This document shows, in pieces, positions 36,701-45,369 of a stretch of DNA of 64,000 bases. A program made the position numbers and the translations under genes. The stretch is taken from positions 682,001 to 746,000 of the forward strand of contig NZ_BNEO01000001.1 in the NCBI RefSeq assembly GCF_014905415.1, read 5' to 3'. The notes beneath the pieces were generated by a model. The model searched no databases, was not told the DNA's origin, and saw only the letters and a program-made list of their open reading frames with translations. Positions within the stretch are counted from its first letter, which is position 1. Each line of letters starts with the position of its first letter. The DNA is from Virgibacillus salexigens. GTDB taxonomy: Bacteria; Bacillota; Bacilli; Bacillales; Amphibacillaceae.

Positions 36701-37783
36701 TTAATTCACTTTTGCTTTTTGGAAATAACGATTCATCAATTGATTTTTATCGGGGGCAAGCGGCTTTCCCCAACCTGCTTTCTCAACTTTTTCGTTCGGC
36801 ATGATAAGGCCAGGACTTTTCTTTATTTTGTCATCAAGTATTTCAACTGCAGCTTTATTTGGATTGCCGTAAGGATACGCTTCTGACAATTTCTTACTCA
36901 CTTCCGGCCTTAATAGATAGTTCATGAAAACCTCTGCCGTATATTTGTGTTCAGCATTCTTTGGGATTACCATGGTATCCGTCCATCTAATTCCACCTTC
37001 TTCTGGAAGCACGAATCCTACGTTTTTGTTTTCTTTCCAAGCTACAGCTGCTGCTCCTGAATACGCATACCCAATCCACGCTTCTTCACTAACAAACTCT
37101 GCTTCTGGAGTAGATTTGAATGCTAATAAGTTTGGTACTAATTCTTTCAATTTTTCCGCACCTTCTTTAAGCTGCTCTTCTGTTGGATCATTGTGGTCGT
37201 ATCCTAAATATTGAAGAACCATGTTAAAATTTTCTTTCGGCTCTTCCATGGTAATGACATGCCCTTTATATTTAGGATTCCACAAATCTTCCCAGCTGGT
37301 GGGTGGCTCTTTTATTTTTTCTTTGTTGTACGCAATACCGTCATACCCAAACATGTAAGGAACGGAGTACTTTTCATCCGGATCAAACGGAAGACCTTTC
37401 CATTCGTCTGCAATATTTTTATAATTTGGTATATTTTCGAAATTGATCTCCTGAAGTAGGTCTTTTTCTTGTAGCTGATTTACGAAAAAATCAGATGGGA
37501 CGACAATATCATAAGCAACAGTACCAGCACTTACCTTTGCAAGCATTTCCTGATTTGAACTGAACGTTGAATAAATAACATCTACGCCGAATTCTTCTTC
37601 AAAGCCATTTAAAATTTCTTGCGGCATATATTCACTCCAGTTAAAAACAACTAATTCATCAGACAACTCTTCTCCTGCATTGGCATCGCTTCCTCCCGAC
37701 GACTCACTGCCAGCTTTTGAGCAAGCGGCTAGCGCAAGAACCACAACCGCCAACAACGGTAATATCTTTTTCTTCAAATTCAT
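36701..37783 (-). CDS. potD: Spermidine/putrescine ABC transporter substrate-binding lipoprotein PotD
   Basis: This 360-residue lipoprotein has lipobox LAAC with Cys21, a Gly/Ser linker, then the PotD fold starting ELVVFNWSEYMPQEIL. KVSAGTVAYDIVVPSDFFV and the C-terminal NQLMNRYFQKAK are conserved with the second copy. It is anchored on the outer membrane face and delivers polyamine to PotBC. It lies second in the Pot operon, 24 bases after potA. Confidence 0.92.
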   Translation of the reverse strand: MNLKKKILPLLAVVVLALAACSKAGSESSGGSDANAGEELSDELVVFNWSEYMPQEILNGFEEEFGVDVIYSTFSSNQEMLAKVSAGTVAYDIVVPSDFFVNQLQEKDLLQEINFENIPNYKNIADEWKGLPFDPDEKYSVPYMFGYDGIAYNKEKIKEPPTSWEDLWNPKYKGHVITMEEPKENFNMVLQYLGYDHNDPTEEQLKEGAEKLKELVPNLLAFKSTPEAEFVSEEAWIGYAYSGAAAVAWKENKNVGFVLPEEGGIRWTDTMVIPKNAEHKYTAEVFMNYLLRPEVSKKLSEAYPYGNPNKAAVEILDDKIKKSPGLIMPNEKVEKAGWGKPLAPDKNQLMNRYFQKAKVN

Positions 37784-37807
37784 ATCCCCCTCTTTCCTAG
37801 TTTTGAG

Positions 37808-38899
37808 CTATACTTCCAATTTCTCCTTCATTTTGAACACTATACTATCAGCCGGCTCCCAGCTTAGGTAAAGCTGGGAGCCTTGAGAACAACGCTTAAA
37901 AATATCGCGCGACCCATGAGCCACAACCTCCTGCCCGTCTGGAAACGCAGCGATAATCTTTGTGACCGAACCTATATAAATTTCGTCTTTCATGATTACT
38001 TTTAACTGCTTGACTTTATCATTAGCGTGCGCAGAAACCTTAATTTTTTCTGGACGAATAGACATATAAACACTTTCATTTTCCAGAAAATTCTGGTTGT
38101 TTGGGATGATTATATACTGTCCAGCACACTCCATTGTTGCGTATGTGTCATTTGTTTGCATAACCTTTCCTTCAAATAGGTTTGTCTCACCGATAAAATC
38201 AGCCACAAATTTTGTTGCAGGTTTTTCATAGATTTCATCCGGCAACCCCGTCTGTTCAATTTTCCCTTGATTCATAATGACAATCCGATCCGACATCGTT
38301 AAAGCTTCTTCTTGATCATGAGTAACATAGATAAAAGTCATGCCTAACTCTTGTTGCAGCTGTTTTAGTTCGAGTTGCATCTGCTTACGAAGTTTTAAAT
38401 CCAGTGCTCCCAACGGTTCATCTAGCAGGAGTACTTTCGGGTTATTTACAATCGCACGAGCAATAGCAATCCGTTGCTGTTGACCTCCGCTGAGATTTTT
38501 TGGTTTTCTAGCAGCAAAATTTTCTAGTTGTACAAGATTCAAAGCTTCCTTAACTTTGTTTTTAATATCCTGTTTTGATACTTTTTTCATTTTTAAACCA
38601 AATGCTACATTATCAGCAACCGTCATATGTGGAAACAATGAATAACTTTGGAAAACAGTATTAACTTCTCGGTTGTACGGTTCAATCTTGTCTACTTTTT
38701 TTCCATCAATCCAAATATTTCCCGAAGTCGGTTTTTCAAACCCGGCAATCACTCGTAACGTTGAAGTCTTTCCACAACCAGATGGTCCTAGTAATGTCAA
38801 AAACTCTCCTGTTTTAATATCTAGATTTAACTCTTTAACTGCGTAAGTATTAGCAAACTTTTTAGAAATATTCTCTAATCGCACCATACCTTCCGCCAT
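37808..38899 (-). CDS. potA: Spermidine/putrescine ABC transporter ATPase PotA
   Basis: This 363-residue protein has Walker A (GPSGCGKTS), signature [14 protein letters not shown], Walker B ([12 protein letters not shown]) and switch His ([10 protein letters not shown]). A C-terminal TOBE regulatory domain follows from about residue 240. I chose ATG 38899 (MAEGMVRL) because GGAGG is 8 bases upstream. An in-frame ATG at 38992 lies inside the sigma-54 promoter and cannot be in the mRNA. It is the first gene of the operon potA-potD-potC-potB-oxidase-GNAT/nitrilase. Confidence 0.93.
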   Translation of the reverse strand: MAEGMVRLENISKKFANTYAVKELNLDIKTGEFLTLLGPSGCGKTSTLRVIAGFEKPTSGNIWIDGKKVDKIEPYNREVNTVFQSYSLFPHMTVADNVAFGLKMKKVSKQDIKNKVKEALNLVQLENFAARKPKNLSGGQQQRIAIARAIVNNPKVLLLDEPLGALDLKLRKQMQLELKQLQQELGMTFIYVTHDQEEALTMSDRIVIMNQGKIEQTGLPDEIYEKPATKFVADFIGETNLFEGKVMQTNDTYATMECAGQYIIIPNNQNFLENESVYMSIRPEKIKVSAHANDKVKQLKVIMKDEIYIGSVTKIIAAFPDGQEVVAHGSRDIFKRCSQGSQLYLSWEPADSIVFKMKEKLEV

Positions 38900-38986
38900 T
38901 TTCATCTCCTCCAATTTAATATTTGTCTCCCTGTGAAAAACGAAGAATATAAAAAGCCATGAAATTTTAGACTTTCTATACTTTCC

Positions 38987-39004
38987 ATGCAATTATTATG
39001 CCAA
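38987..39004 (-). promoter_or_regulatory. Sigma-54 (-24/-12) promoter of the Pot operon
   Basis: The minus strand reads TTGGCATAATAATTGCAT, with GG and GC separated by exactly 10 bases. The predicted start of transcription is near 38977, leaving a leader of about 78 bases before potA. Confidence 0.9.
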
Positions 39005-39322
39005 TTTTTAGTTTATTTTAAATTTTACCAAAAAAATAAATTCACTAAGGCTACCTTGGTTTTTAAACAATGGAGCAAGCAAACGTTTCTATGTATGATC
39101 TGGGCCCTCGGCGCAAAAGCAATGTAATACCTCACTGATATTCTATCTGTAGACCAGAGTGCAACGAATCAATGTTGATTTATCGTAAGAGCGTCTGGAA
39201 GCAGTCATTAAGCAATGAGTGTTTGTACCGGATGTGTTTAGCTCTGCAAATCACTTAAATAACGCAAAATTTCATACAAAACTAAAACATTAATTTCAGT
39301 CTCTAGTTATCCAGCCAAGCGT

Positions 39323-39356
39323 ATGCTGTATTGCATAGATCTATGCAATACAGCAT
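39323..39356. promoter_or_regulatory. Perfect 34-bp palindrome, candidate enhancer site
   Basis: Each 17-base half (ATGCTGTATTGCATAGA and its complement) pairs perfectly with no spacer. It contains TGCATA and TATGCA, the same half-sites as the activator repeat but in opposite order. It lies 320 bases upstream of the Pot operon sigma-54 promoter and 360 bases before the activator gene. No T tract follows, so it does not look like a terminator. Confidence 0.6.
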
Positions 39357-39426
39357 TAAAATACGGATGTGATACATATCAATTACAAGTAATTTTTTAT
39401 CTATGCTTTATTTCACCCAATCACTT

Positions 39427-39470
39427 CTATAAAGTAAATCTTCAATCAGTGGGGATTTTCTTTCGTCCCC
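39427..39470. repeat. Second copy of the left end of the hairpin repeat at 30331
   Basis: TATAAAGTAAATCTTCAATC followed by AGTGGGG, a short loop and CCCCACTT repeats the first 45 bases of the 30331 element with few changes. Sequence after it diverges. The rest of 39.0-39.65 kb shows the palindrome at 39323 and no gene. Confidence 0.55.
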
Positions 39471-39649
39471 ACTTATCCTATTTGTTTTACCCCCCATGAA
39501 AATGCAGACAATCTTTACCTATTTTCATCCTAATAGGCGAAGTTCACTCCATGGTTGGCTTCCTGTTAACCTGCGACAATAATTAAAATAAGTTACAATT
39601 TTTCAGAAAACTGATTTCACAATATTAGCACCCTTTATTTTTTAACTAT

Positions 39650-39665
39650 TATGCATTTTTGCATA
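39650..39665. promoter_or_regulatory. Activator operator at the sigma-54 activator gene
   Basis: TATGCA-TTTT-TGCATA is a perfect 6-bp inverted repeat, 49 bases before the activator start. It matches the site upstream of the aminotransferase operon, consistent with autoregulation. Confidence 0.7.
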
Positions 39666-39713
39666 TTTTGTGATAATCTGATAATAAATGAAATTTATCG
39701 TGGAGGTCATTAC

Positions 39714-41831
39714 ATGACTGTTGTAATTAAAAATAAACTTCATCCCCTATTCACTATTTCAATAGCACCTGAGGAAGAAAGCTGGCAAAGCCGTTTAAAG
39801 AATAATCCCAATGCATTTCTCTTTCTTAAGGCAAATAATCAAATAAATGCTTATATTCATCTACGTGATACGAATTGGGAGCAAATGGAGGATATTACAA
39901 TAGATAATTTGTATGAAAGCGCACATTCTCTGGAAAATGTGGGAGTTATCCATCAAGATCAGTCAGAAATACCATCTACCTTTATTTTTCAACTTTTAGG
40001 GGAGCCGATTGCTCTTGTTAAAGGTGAAAATGACGAATATATTGGATATATCCGGCGAGAAGATTTACTAGTTGAGCTTTTACGTATAGAAGATGACAAC
40101 ACGAACTTGTTAAAATTCATGCTTTCCTCGATCCCTATGGGGATTTTTATCACAGATAACGAAGGAAAGATCGTAAACTCGAATGAAGCTGGACTAAGAA
40201 TGATTAAATCTTCTTTAAAGAAGTTAGAGGGTACTGCAGCTTCTCAATGGTTTAATGGCGATAACCTTAAGAAAGTATTCCGTACCAAAAAGAAAATTCT
40301 AAACCAGATTCAGATTGAGGATGAAGCAGGGGTTTTAGTTGATTATATACCCATTTCGGATTCCAAAGATAATTTGGACGGTATCATGATTGTCGTTCAA
40401 GATTTGCCTAAAGTAGAAGAGATGGCGATGGAAATTGCGTACGTCAAAAATCTCAATGCTGATTTAAACGCAATTCTCTCATCGATGTACGATGAGATAT
40501 TAGTAGTAAATGATAAGGGGGATATCCTTCGCTTCAATGATAACTTTATTTCTGGACTTTGGAACGAAGAATTTAAAAATCTTGTCGGGCAAAATCTTTT
40601 CGAATTAGAAGACCAAGGATACTTCAACCCTACTATCTTACGGTTAGTATTAGATAAACATGAAAAAGTATCGATCGTTCAAGAAACAGAACAGGGTAAA
40701 AATATTTTAGCTGTCGGTAATCCTGTGTTTGATGAGGCTGGCCATATTCATCGTATTGTTATTGCACTGCGGGATATCACGGAAACAACGAAACTGAAAA
40801 CAGAGCTTAACGAGACGAAAGAATTAACAAAACGTTACGAAAAAGAACTTCAAAATCTGCGAAACCTTGAAAATGCAAATAATAAAGTCATCTATTGCAG
40901 TACTGCAATGGATAACGTGATGACAAAGGTAAAAAAGTTAGGCGAGTTTCATTCTACAGTCTTAATTTTAGGAGAATCTGGGGTTGGCAAAGAAGTTATT
41001 GCTCAATCGATACACAAAAATGGTCTTCGCCAAAACAAACCATTTCTATCAGTCAATTGTGGAGCGATCCCAGAAAACTTATTGGAAAGTGAACTGTTTG
41101 GCTATATAAAAGGCGCTTTTACCGGAGCAATTAACCAAGGAAAAATTGGCTATTTTCAGCAAGCAGATCAAGGCATTTTAGTATTGGATGAAATCGGCGA
41201 GATTTCACAACAGTTGCAAGTGAAACTGCTACGTGTTCTACAGGAAGGTGAAATATTTCCTGTGGGGAGCTCCAAACCGATCCCTATTGATGTTCAAATT
41301 ATTGCTTCTACAAATAAGGATCTAGAAAAAATGGTGAGGGAAGGCACATTTAGAGAAGATCTTTATTATCGAATTAATGTCATCCCGATAGTTGTACCGC
41401 CATTACGCGATCGCACGGAAGATATTCCACTTTTAGCTTACCATTTTTTGCAACAATTAAATTTAAAATACGGGAAAGAATACTATTTTTCACAAGAAGC
41501 ATTAAACTTATTAGAGGTTTACTCATGGCCAGGAAATATTCGTGAACTCCAAAACATCATTGAGCGTCTAGTCGTAACTGCCGAGGAGCAAGTGATATCT
41601 GCTGACTCTGTCAGACCACTATTGAGATTAGGGGAGAGTGGCAAACATAAGCCGATTATCACCGACATTATACCTTTCAACGAGGCACAGGAATCCACCG
41701 AGGAACAGCTGATTTTGCTTGCGATGAAAAAATACAAAACTACAACAGAGGCCGCACGAGCATTAAAAATTAGTCAATCTGCTGTCAGCCGTAAATATAA
41801 AAAAATCTTAACTAAACAAACACAATACTAG
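39714..41831 (+). CDS. PAS-domain sigma-54-dependent transcriptional activator
   Basis: I chose ATG 39714 (705 residues) because GTGGAGGT precedes it at good distance; the in-frame ATG at 39651 lies within the operator. Domains in order are an unassigned N-terminal sensor region (1-125), two PAS domains (about 130-230 and 247-360), a coiled-coil linker (360-400), and a sigma-54-interacting AAA+ domain with Walker A GESGVGKE (about 420) and the sigma-54 contact loop GAFTGA (about 467). A Fis-type helix-turn-helix (TEAARALKISQSAVSRK) ends the protein at about 674-700. It resembles RocR-like activators of amino-acid catabolism. It lies divergent to the Pot operon, whose promoter is sigma-54 type. 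Confidence 0.92.
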   Translation: MTVVIKNKLHPLFTISIAPEEESWQSRLKNNPNAFLFLKANNQINAYIHLRDTNWEQMEDITIDNLYESAHSLENVGVIHQDQSEIPSTFIFQLLGEPIALVKGENDEYIGYIRREDLLVELLRIEDDNTNLLKFMLSSIPMGIFITDNEGKIVNSNEAGLRMIKSSLKKLEGTAASQWFNGDNLKKVFRTKKKILNQIQIEDEAGVLVDYIPISDSKDNLDGIMIVVQDLPKVEEMAMEIAYVKNLNADLNAILSSMYDEILVVNDKGDILRFNDNFISGLWNEEFKNLVGQNLFELEDQGYFNPTILRLVLDKHEKVSIVQETEQGKNILAVGNPVFDEAGHIHRIVIALRDITETTKLKTELNETKELTKRYEKELQNLRNLENANNKVIYCSTAMDNVMTKVKKLGEFHSTVLILGESGVGKEVIAQSIHKNGLRQNKPFLSVNCGAIPENLLESELFGYIKGAFTGAINQGKIGYFQQADQGILVLDEIGEISQQLQVKLLRVLQEGEIFPVGSSKPIPIDVQIIASTNKDLEKMVREGTFREDLYYRINVIPIVVPPLRDRTEDIPLLAYHFLQQLNLKYGKEYYFSQEALNLLEVYSWPGNIRELQNIIERLVVTAEEQVISADSVRPLLRLGESGKHKPIITDIIPFNEAQESTEEQLILLAMKKYKTTTEAARALKISQSAVSRKYKKILTKQTQY

Positions 41832-41871
41832 GGGCAAGCATCATGTGATTTAAAGCCTGTCAGAGATACTT

Positions 41872-41911
41872 AAGGCAGCTGTTGAAAATCAACTCAACAA
41901 CTGCCTTTTTA
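41872..41911 (+). terminator. Terminator of the activator gene
   Basis: AAGGCAG-TGTTG and CAACA-CTGCCTT form a long stem followed by TTTTTATTT, about 40 bases after the stop. Confidence 0.88.
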
Positions 41912-41950
41912 TTTCTTTACGTTAACTATTCGTGATTAACCTTGGCAAGT

Positions 41951-42119
41951 TCATTTTCTGGCTTCTAGATAGGTATCATAGAAGCTGGTTGCTGTGCCAG
42001 TTGGTTCAATTACTGGATTATACATAGGACTGCTGACGAAATTCCCTCATAACTTAATGACAGGATACCTTGGTAAGCCTCTCTTTGGACTTCCCAGCCT
42101 GACGATAGGTACACCAACT
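41951..42119 (-). pseudogene. Unidentified gene remnant
   Basis: The minus strand ends with a protein-like C-terminus (NPVIEPTGTATSFYDTYLEARK, interrupted only by its own stop at 41951). A second protein-like stretch (LSSGWEVQREAYQGILSLSYEG) lies just upstream in another frame. No start or ribosome site is seen. It would have been the gene after NhaC on the same strand. I cannot name the family. Confidence 0.35.
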
Positions 42120-42203
42120 TAGAATATAAAAACAAACTTTACTATGAACTGCAGTTAATTATTACAACGCAACGATGTATTACTACTTAGAAATCGAAGG
42201 CTA

Positions 42204-43616
42204 TCAAATGATAAAACCTAAAACCAAATATCCAATTGCTGTTATACATCCACTTAATAAAACATATGGTGCTTGGGTTATAACATGTGTGATAGCGTCA
42301 ATTCCCGAACCTGATGCAGATAATACTGTTGTATCACCATACGGACAAGCATGGCTTCCAAAAGCACCTGCTGAGAGAACGGCACCAACTGCCAACCATA
42401 TATTTGTTCCCATTGCTTCAGCCAGCGGTATAATAATCGGAAGTGTGATTGCATATACTCCCCAGAATGAGCCTGTTGCAAAAGCAACTAAAGCCATGGC
42501 TAAAAACGATACAACTGGAAGCAAACCAGGACTCATGAATGGTTTTATTGTTTCAATCACATATTCTGTAAGACCTAAAGAGTTATTGACATCTACTAAA
42601 ATAAAGGAGGATACAACAATTCCTAGCGGGTAAATCATCGGTTTAAACCCTTCAAAAAAAGTATCAAACAAATCTCCTAAGCTCATTAATCGTTGGAAAA
42701 CCAGCATAATAATCATGACAATCAATGCAACAAGAACACCCTGTAATACATCAATACCGGAGTACCATGTATAAAAGATTAAAACACCAATAGGGACAAA
42801 AAAATTTATTAATTTCGGCTTCACTTTCTTTTGCTGATTGCCGTTGAGTGATGAATCTTGAGCATCAGTTTCAACGGAGGCAGCCACATCAACATCTACT
42901 ATTGAGGAGTCTTTAGAACCTTCTGGAAGACAAATCCCCATCTCTTCCGCTCTTTTTTCTGCTATCTTCATTGGACCCAGTTTAGGAATAATACCAAAAA
43001 TTGCTAGCAAAACAATGAATAATGCTACCCAACCATACAGTATAAACGGTATAACTGTAACATATGTCACTGAACCATTCCCTGACGCAGCAAGCCCAAG
43101 ATCTTCAAACAAGCCAGATACATAAAATGTCCATGTAGATAAAGGTATTAACACACATACCGGAGCTGCAGTTGAATCTACTACATAGGCTAAGAATTCT
43201 CTAGAAGTTCGGTGTTTATCCGTAATTTTCTGCATTGAGGTACTGACTGTTAATGCATTTAAATAATCATCGAGGAAAATTACAATACCCATTACCCAAG
43301 TTATAAGCAAAGCACCCTTTTTTGTCTTTACTTTGGAAGAAACAAACTCCCCAAACGCCAATGCACCTCCGGATTTAACCAGTAATGCAATTAGACCGCC
43401 AAAAGATAATATAACTAGGATAATCCAGCCAATGGTTGGATCTCCCATTACGGATAAAGATGAATCAACAAACGCTGAGAAAAAATGTTGCTTTTCCAAT
43501 ATAATAAATCCAATAATTGATCCAAAAATAAGCGATTCAATTGTTCTTTTCGTTATGAGCGCAACAGACAAAACACATAATGCAGGAACCATACTTATCC
43601 ATCCATAATGCTCCAT
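42204..43616 (-). CDS. NhaC family antiporter under a sigma-54 promoter
   Basis: This 470-residue protein has about 11 membrane segments and the NhaC signatures (ATGSFWGVYAITLPI, CPYGDTTVLSASGSG). A central hydrophilic loop (residues about 232-260) is rich in Asp, Val and Ser. It is not among the substrate-known antiporters that I can distinguish. A sigma-54 promoter lies about 165 bases upstream, which is unusual for a housekeeping Na+/H+ antiporter. It points to a nitrogen- or amine-linked role, for example exchange of an amine or amino acid. It starts at ATG 43616 after AAAGGATGA. Confidence 0.85.
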   Translation of the reverse strand: MEHYGWISMVPALCVLSVALITKRTIESLIFGSIIGFIILEKQHFFSAFVDSSLSVMGDPTIGWIILVILSFGGLIALLVKSGGALAFGEFVSSKVKTKKGALLITWVMGIVIFLDDYLNALTVSTSMQKITDKHRTSREFLAYVVDSTAAPVCVLIPLSTWTFYVSGLFEDLGLAASGNGSVTYVTVIPFILYGWVALFIVLLAIFGIIPKLGPMKIAEKRAEEMGICLPEGSKDSSIVDVDVAASVETDAQDSSLNGNQQKKVKPKLINFFVPIGVLIFYTWYSGIDVLQGVLVALIVMIIMLVFQRLMSLGDLFDTFFEGFKPMIYPLGIVVSSFILVDVNNSLGLTEYVIETIKPFMSPGLLPVVSFLAMALVAFATGSFWGVYAITLPIIIPLAEAMGTNIWLAVGAVLSAGAFGSHACPYGDTTVLSASGSGIDAITHVITQAPYVLLSGCITAIGYLVLGFII

Positions 43617-43780
43617 AAAATCATCCTTTAAAATAAGTATTTAATATTATCACATCTTTAGCGTAATACAGTTGTTTGAAATCATTTTTAAGATTGTTGT
43701 ATATACATTAATTACAAATTTAGTAATCTACTAAAACATGGGTATATTTCTTACCTCCTTGTTCTTTGATAACTATAATA

Positions 43781-43798
43781 TTGCAAATTTCATGCCAA
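43781..43798 (-). promoter_or_regulatory. Sigma-54 (-24/-12) promoter of the NhaC gene
   Basis: The minus strand reads TTGGCATGAAATTTGCAA, with GG and GC 10 bases apart. The predicted start is about 43770, giving a leader of about 155 bases to the ATG at 43616. Confidence 0.88.
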
Positions 43799-43935
43799 AC
43801 TAAAACAAGCAGACAAACTATTACAAACCCGTGAATTGTTCTAAATATCTAAATAATAAAGCCCAAAATGAGTCATTACCAATTCAGATGTGAAGCAAAG
43901 TTGAATCGAATATGAAACAAGGGAAACTCCTAAAA

Positions 43936-43953
43936 TGTTGGGTATATCCAACA
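43936..43953. promoter_or_regulatory. Inverted repeat upstream of the third sigma-54 promoter
   Basis: TGTTGG-GTATAT-CCAACA is a perfect 6-bp inverted repeat 140 bases upstream. It differs from the TATGCA repeat, so a different activator may act here. The rest of 43.8-44.09 kb shows no gene. Confidence 0.4.
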
Positions 43954-44092
43954 AGGCTATACGTATTAATAGATGAGTCAATTTTGAGGTATATTGCACT
44001 TTTTATGGATATAAAATTTGATCGCATTCCATAAGATTTTGAAATAATCAACGCTTGCACTATTCTGCCTTTATAAATAGGAACTAAAAAAA

Positions 44093-44120
44093 GCCCTGTA
44101 GAAATTACCTTCTACAGAGC
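44093..44120 (-). terminator. Terminator of the NhaC-saccharopine dehydrogenase-like operon
   Basis: GCtCTGTAGAA and TTCTACAGGGC form a stem. On the minus strand TTTTTTAG follows, about 50 bases after the stop at 44170. Confidence 0.85.
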
Positions 44121-44169
44121 AATCTTTTCAGACAGCTCAAAAACCCAATCCCACTCATTTATATGCAAG

Positions 44170-45348
44170 TTATCTTAATTGGTACTTCTTCTCCTTTATG
44201 TTAATGCCACGTGAACCAATTTCGTCAATAAACAATTGGTAAGGGATATCTGTTGTCGGTGAAAGGACACCCTTTTTTGTAATCGTATGGTTTCCAAGCA
44301 TTTGTGCAATAATGCTTGCTGTGTAACCAACAGTTCGATTCATGGCAAATAAGCCAGTTTCTAAATCTCTTTCATCCATCATTTCATAAATAATTTCTAT
44401 ATTTTCCCCGTCTTTCTTTCCTCTTATTATATTCTTCATTAATACAAGATCTTTCTCATTCGCTTTATATTGAAGACGAGGCTCTAAGTGTTTTAATAGA
44501 AAATGATGAGGTGTTACATCGGATTCAAATCCTTGAACGGGCTCTTTCGTTAAGAATCCTAACTCAACCATGCTCTTCCAAAACTTCGCATGACCTGACC
44601 ATCTGATCGTTCTTCGTTCCGTATTGACAATTTCCGTATCAATACCTAGTAATCTTGCAAAATTAAGCGCATTTCCATTTGGCATGGATTCCAAGCCCTC
44701 GATACCGGATAAGGTAATATCCGTGACCCATTCCTCGTGATGTTGACGATCTGCTGGTATATCAATAACCTCTCCCTCCCTTAACATCAAGGCTGGGCGT
44801 TTGTAAGACATGAGCGTACTATCAAAGTTCCATGCAATTTTGTACTTTAATGGATTATCAGCTGCTTCCGCGGTTGGTATACCCCCACAATACGAAAAAA
44901 GATCATAGACCTCATCTAATTGACTCACACCATATCCACACAACACCAAATCAATCCCTGGATCCAAGCCTGCCTCCGGCATTATCGCCACTTCTTTTTC
45001 CAACGCTTTTTCAAAGACCTCTTTGGAAAGACCTGCTGCATAGGAACAATTGACCAATGAAACCCTTGTATTGATTGCCGCCCTTGCAACGGTATCGTTG
45101 AATTGCTTTGGCAAAAGATCAATGACAACATCTGCATCTTCTGTGAATAAGGATTCCAAGTTTTTCTGGGAAGTCGCGTCTATTTTTCTAGTATTCATCT
45201 TCTCCATGTTAAGGTGACTGCGAAAGCTTTCCAGCCCGTCGAATGAAACATCTGCACAAACAATCTCAGTGACTTGACTGCATTTTCCCAAGTCCTGCAA
45301 AGCGGCTCTCCCTTGTAAACCCGATCCACCTAGTACAATTACCTTCAT
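44170..45348 (-). CDS. Saccharopine dehydrogenase-like NAD(P) oxidoreductase (lysine 6-dehydrogenase type)
   Basis: This 392-residue protein has an N-terminal Rossmann motif (VIVLGGSGLQGRAA) and the saccharopine-dehydrogenase family core (DVVIDLLPKQF, VNCSYAAGL, PEAGLDPGIDLVLCGYGV). The fold is shared by lysine 6-dehydrogenase, carboxynorspermidine synthase and saccharopine reductase. Which reaction it runs is not clear. It follows the NhaC gene by 21 bases, so the transporter may bring in its substrate or counter-ion. The start follows GGAGGTTCTTAG. Confidence 0.8.
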   Translation of the reverse strand: MKVIVLGGSGLQGRAALQDLGKCSQVTEIVCADVSFDGLESFRSHLNMEKMNTRKIDATSQKNLESLFTEDADVVIDLLPKQFNDTVARAAINTRVSLVNCSYAAGLSKEVFEKALEKEVAIMPEAGLDPGIDLVLCGYGVSQLDEVYDLFSYCGGIPTAEAADNPLKYKIAWNFDSTLMSYKRPALMLREGEVIDIPADRQHHEEWVTDITLSGIEGLESMPNGNALNFARLLGIDTEIVNTERRTIRWSGHAKFWKSMVELGFLTKEPVQGFESDVTPHHFLLKHLEPRLQYKANEKDLVLMKNIIRGKKDGENIEIIYEMMDERDLETGLFAMNRTVGYTASIIAQMLGNHTITKKGVLSPTTDIPYQLFIDEIGSRGINIKEKKYQLR

Positions 45349-45369
45349 CTAAGAACCTCCAGTCAAAAA

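Noticed and set aside
39651-39713. Earlier ATG at 39651 as start of the sigma-54 activator
   Set aside because: The ATG is part of the operator palindrome, has no ribosome site, and the ATG at 39714 has a good one.
42175-42633. Plus-strand open frame of about 150 codons opposite the NhaC gene
   Set aside because: It is antisense to a clear NhaC gene, has odd Ile/Pro/Lys-rich composition and no ribosome site.
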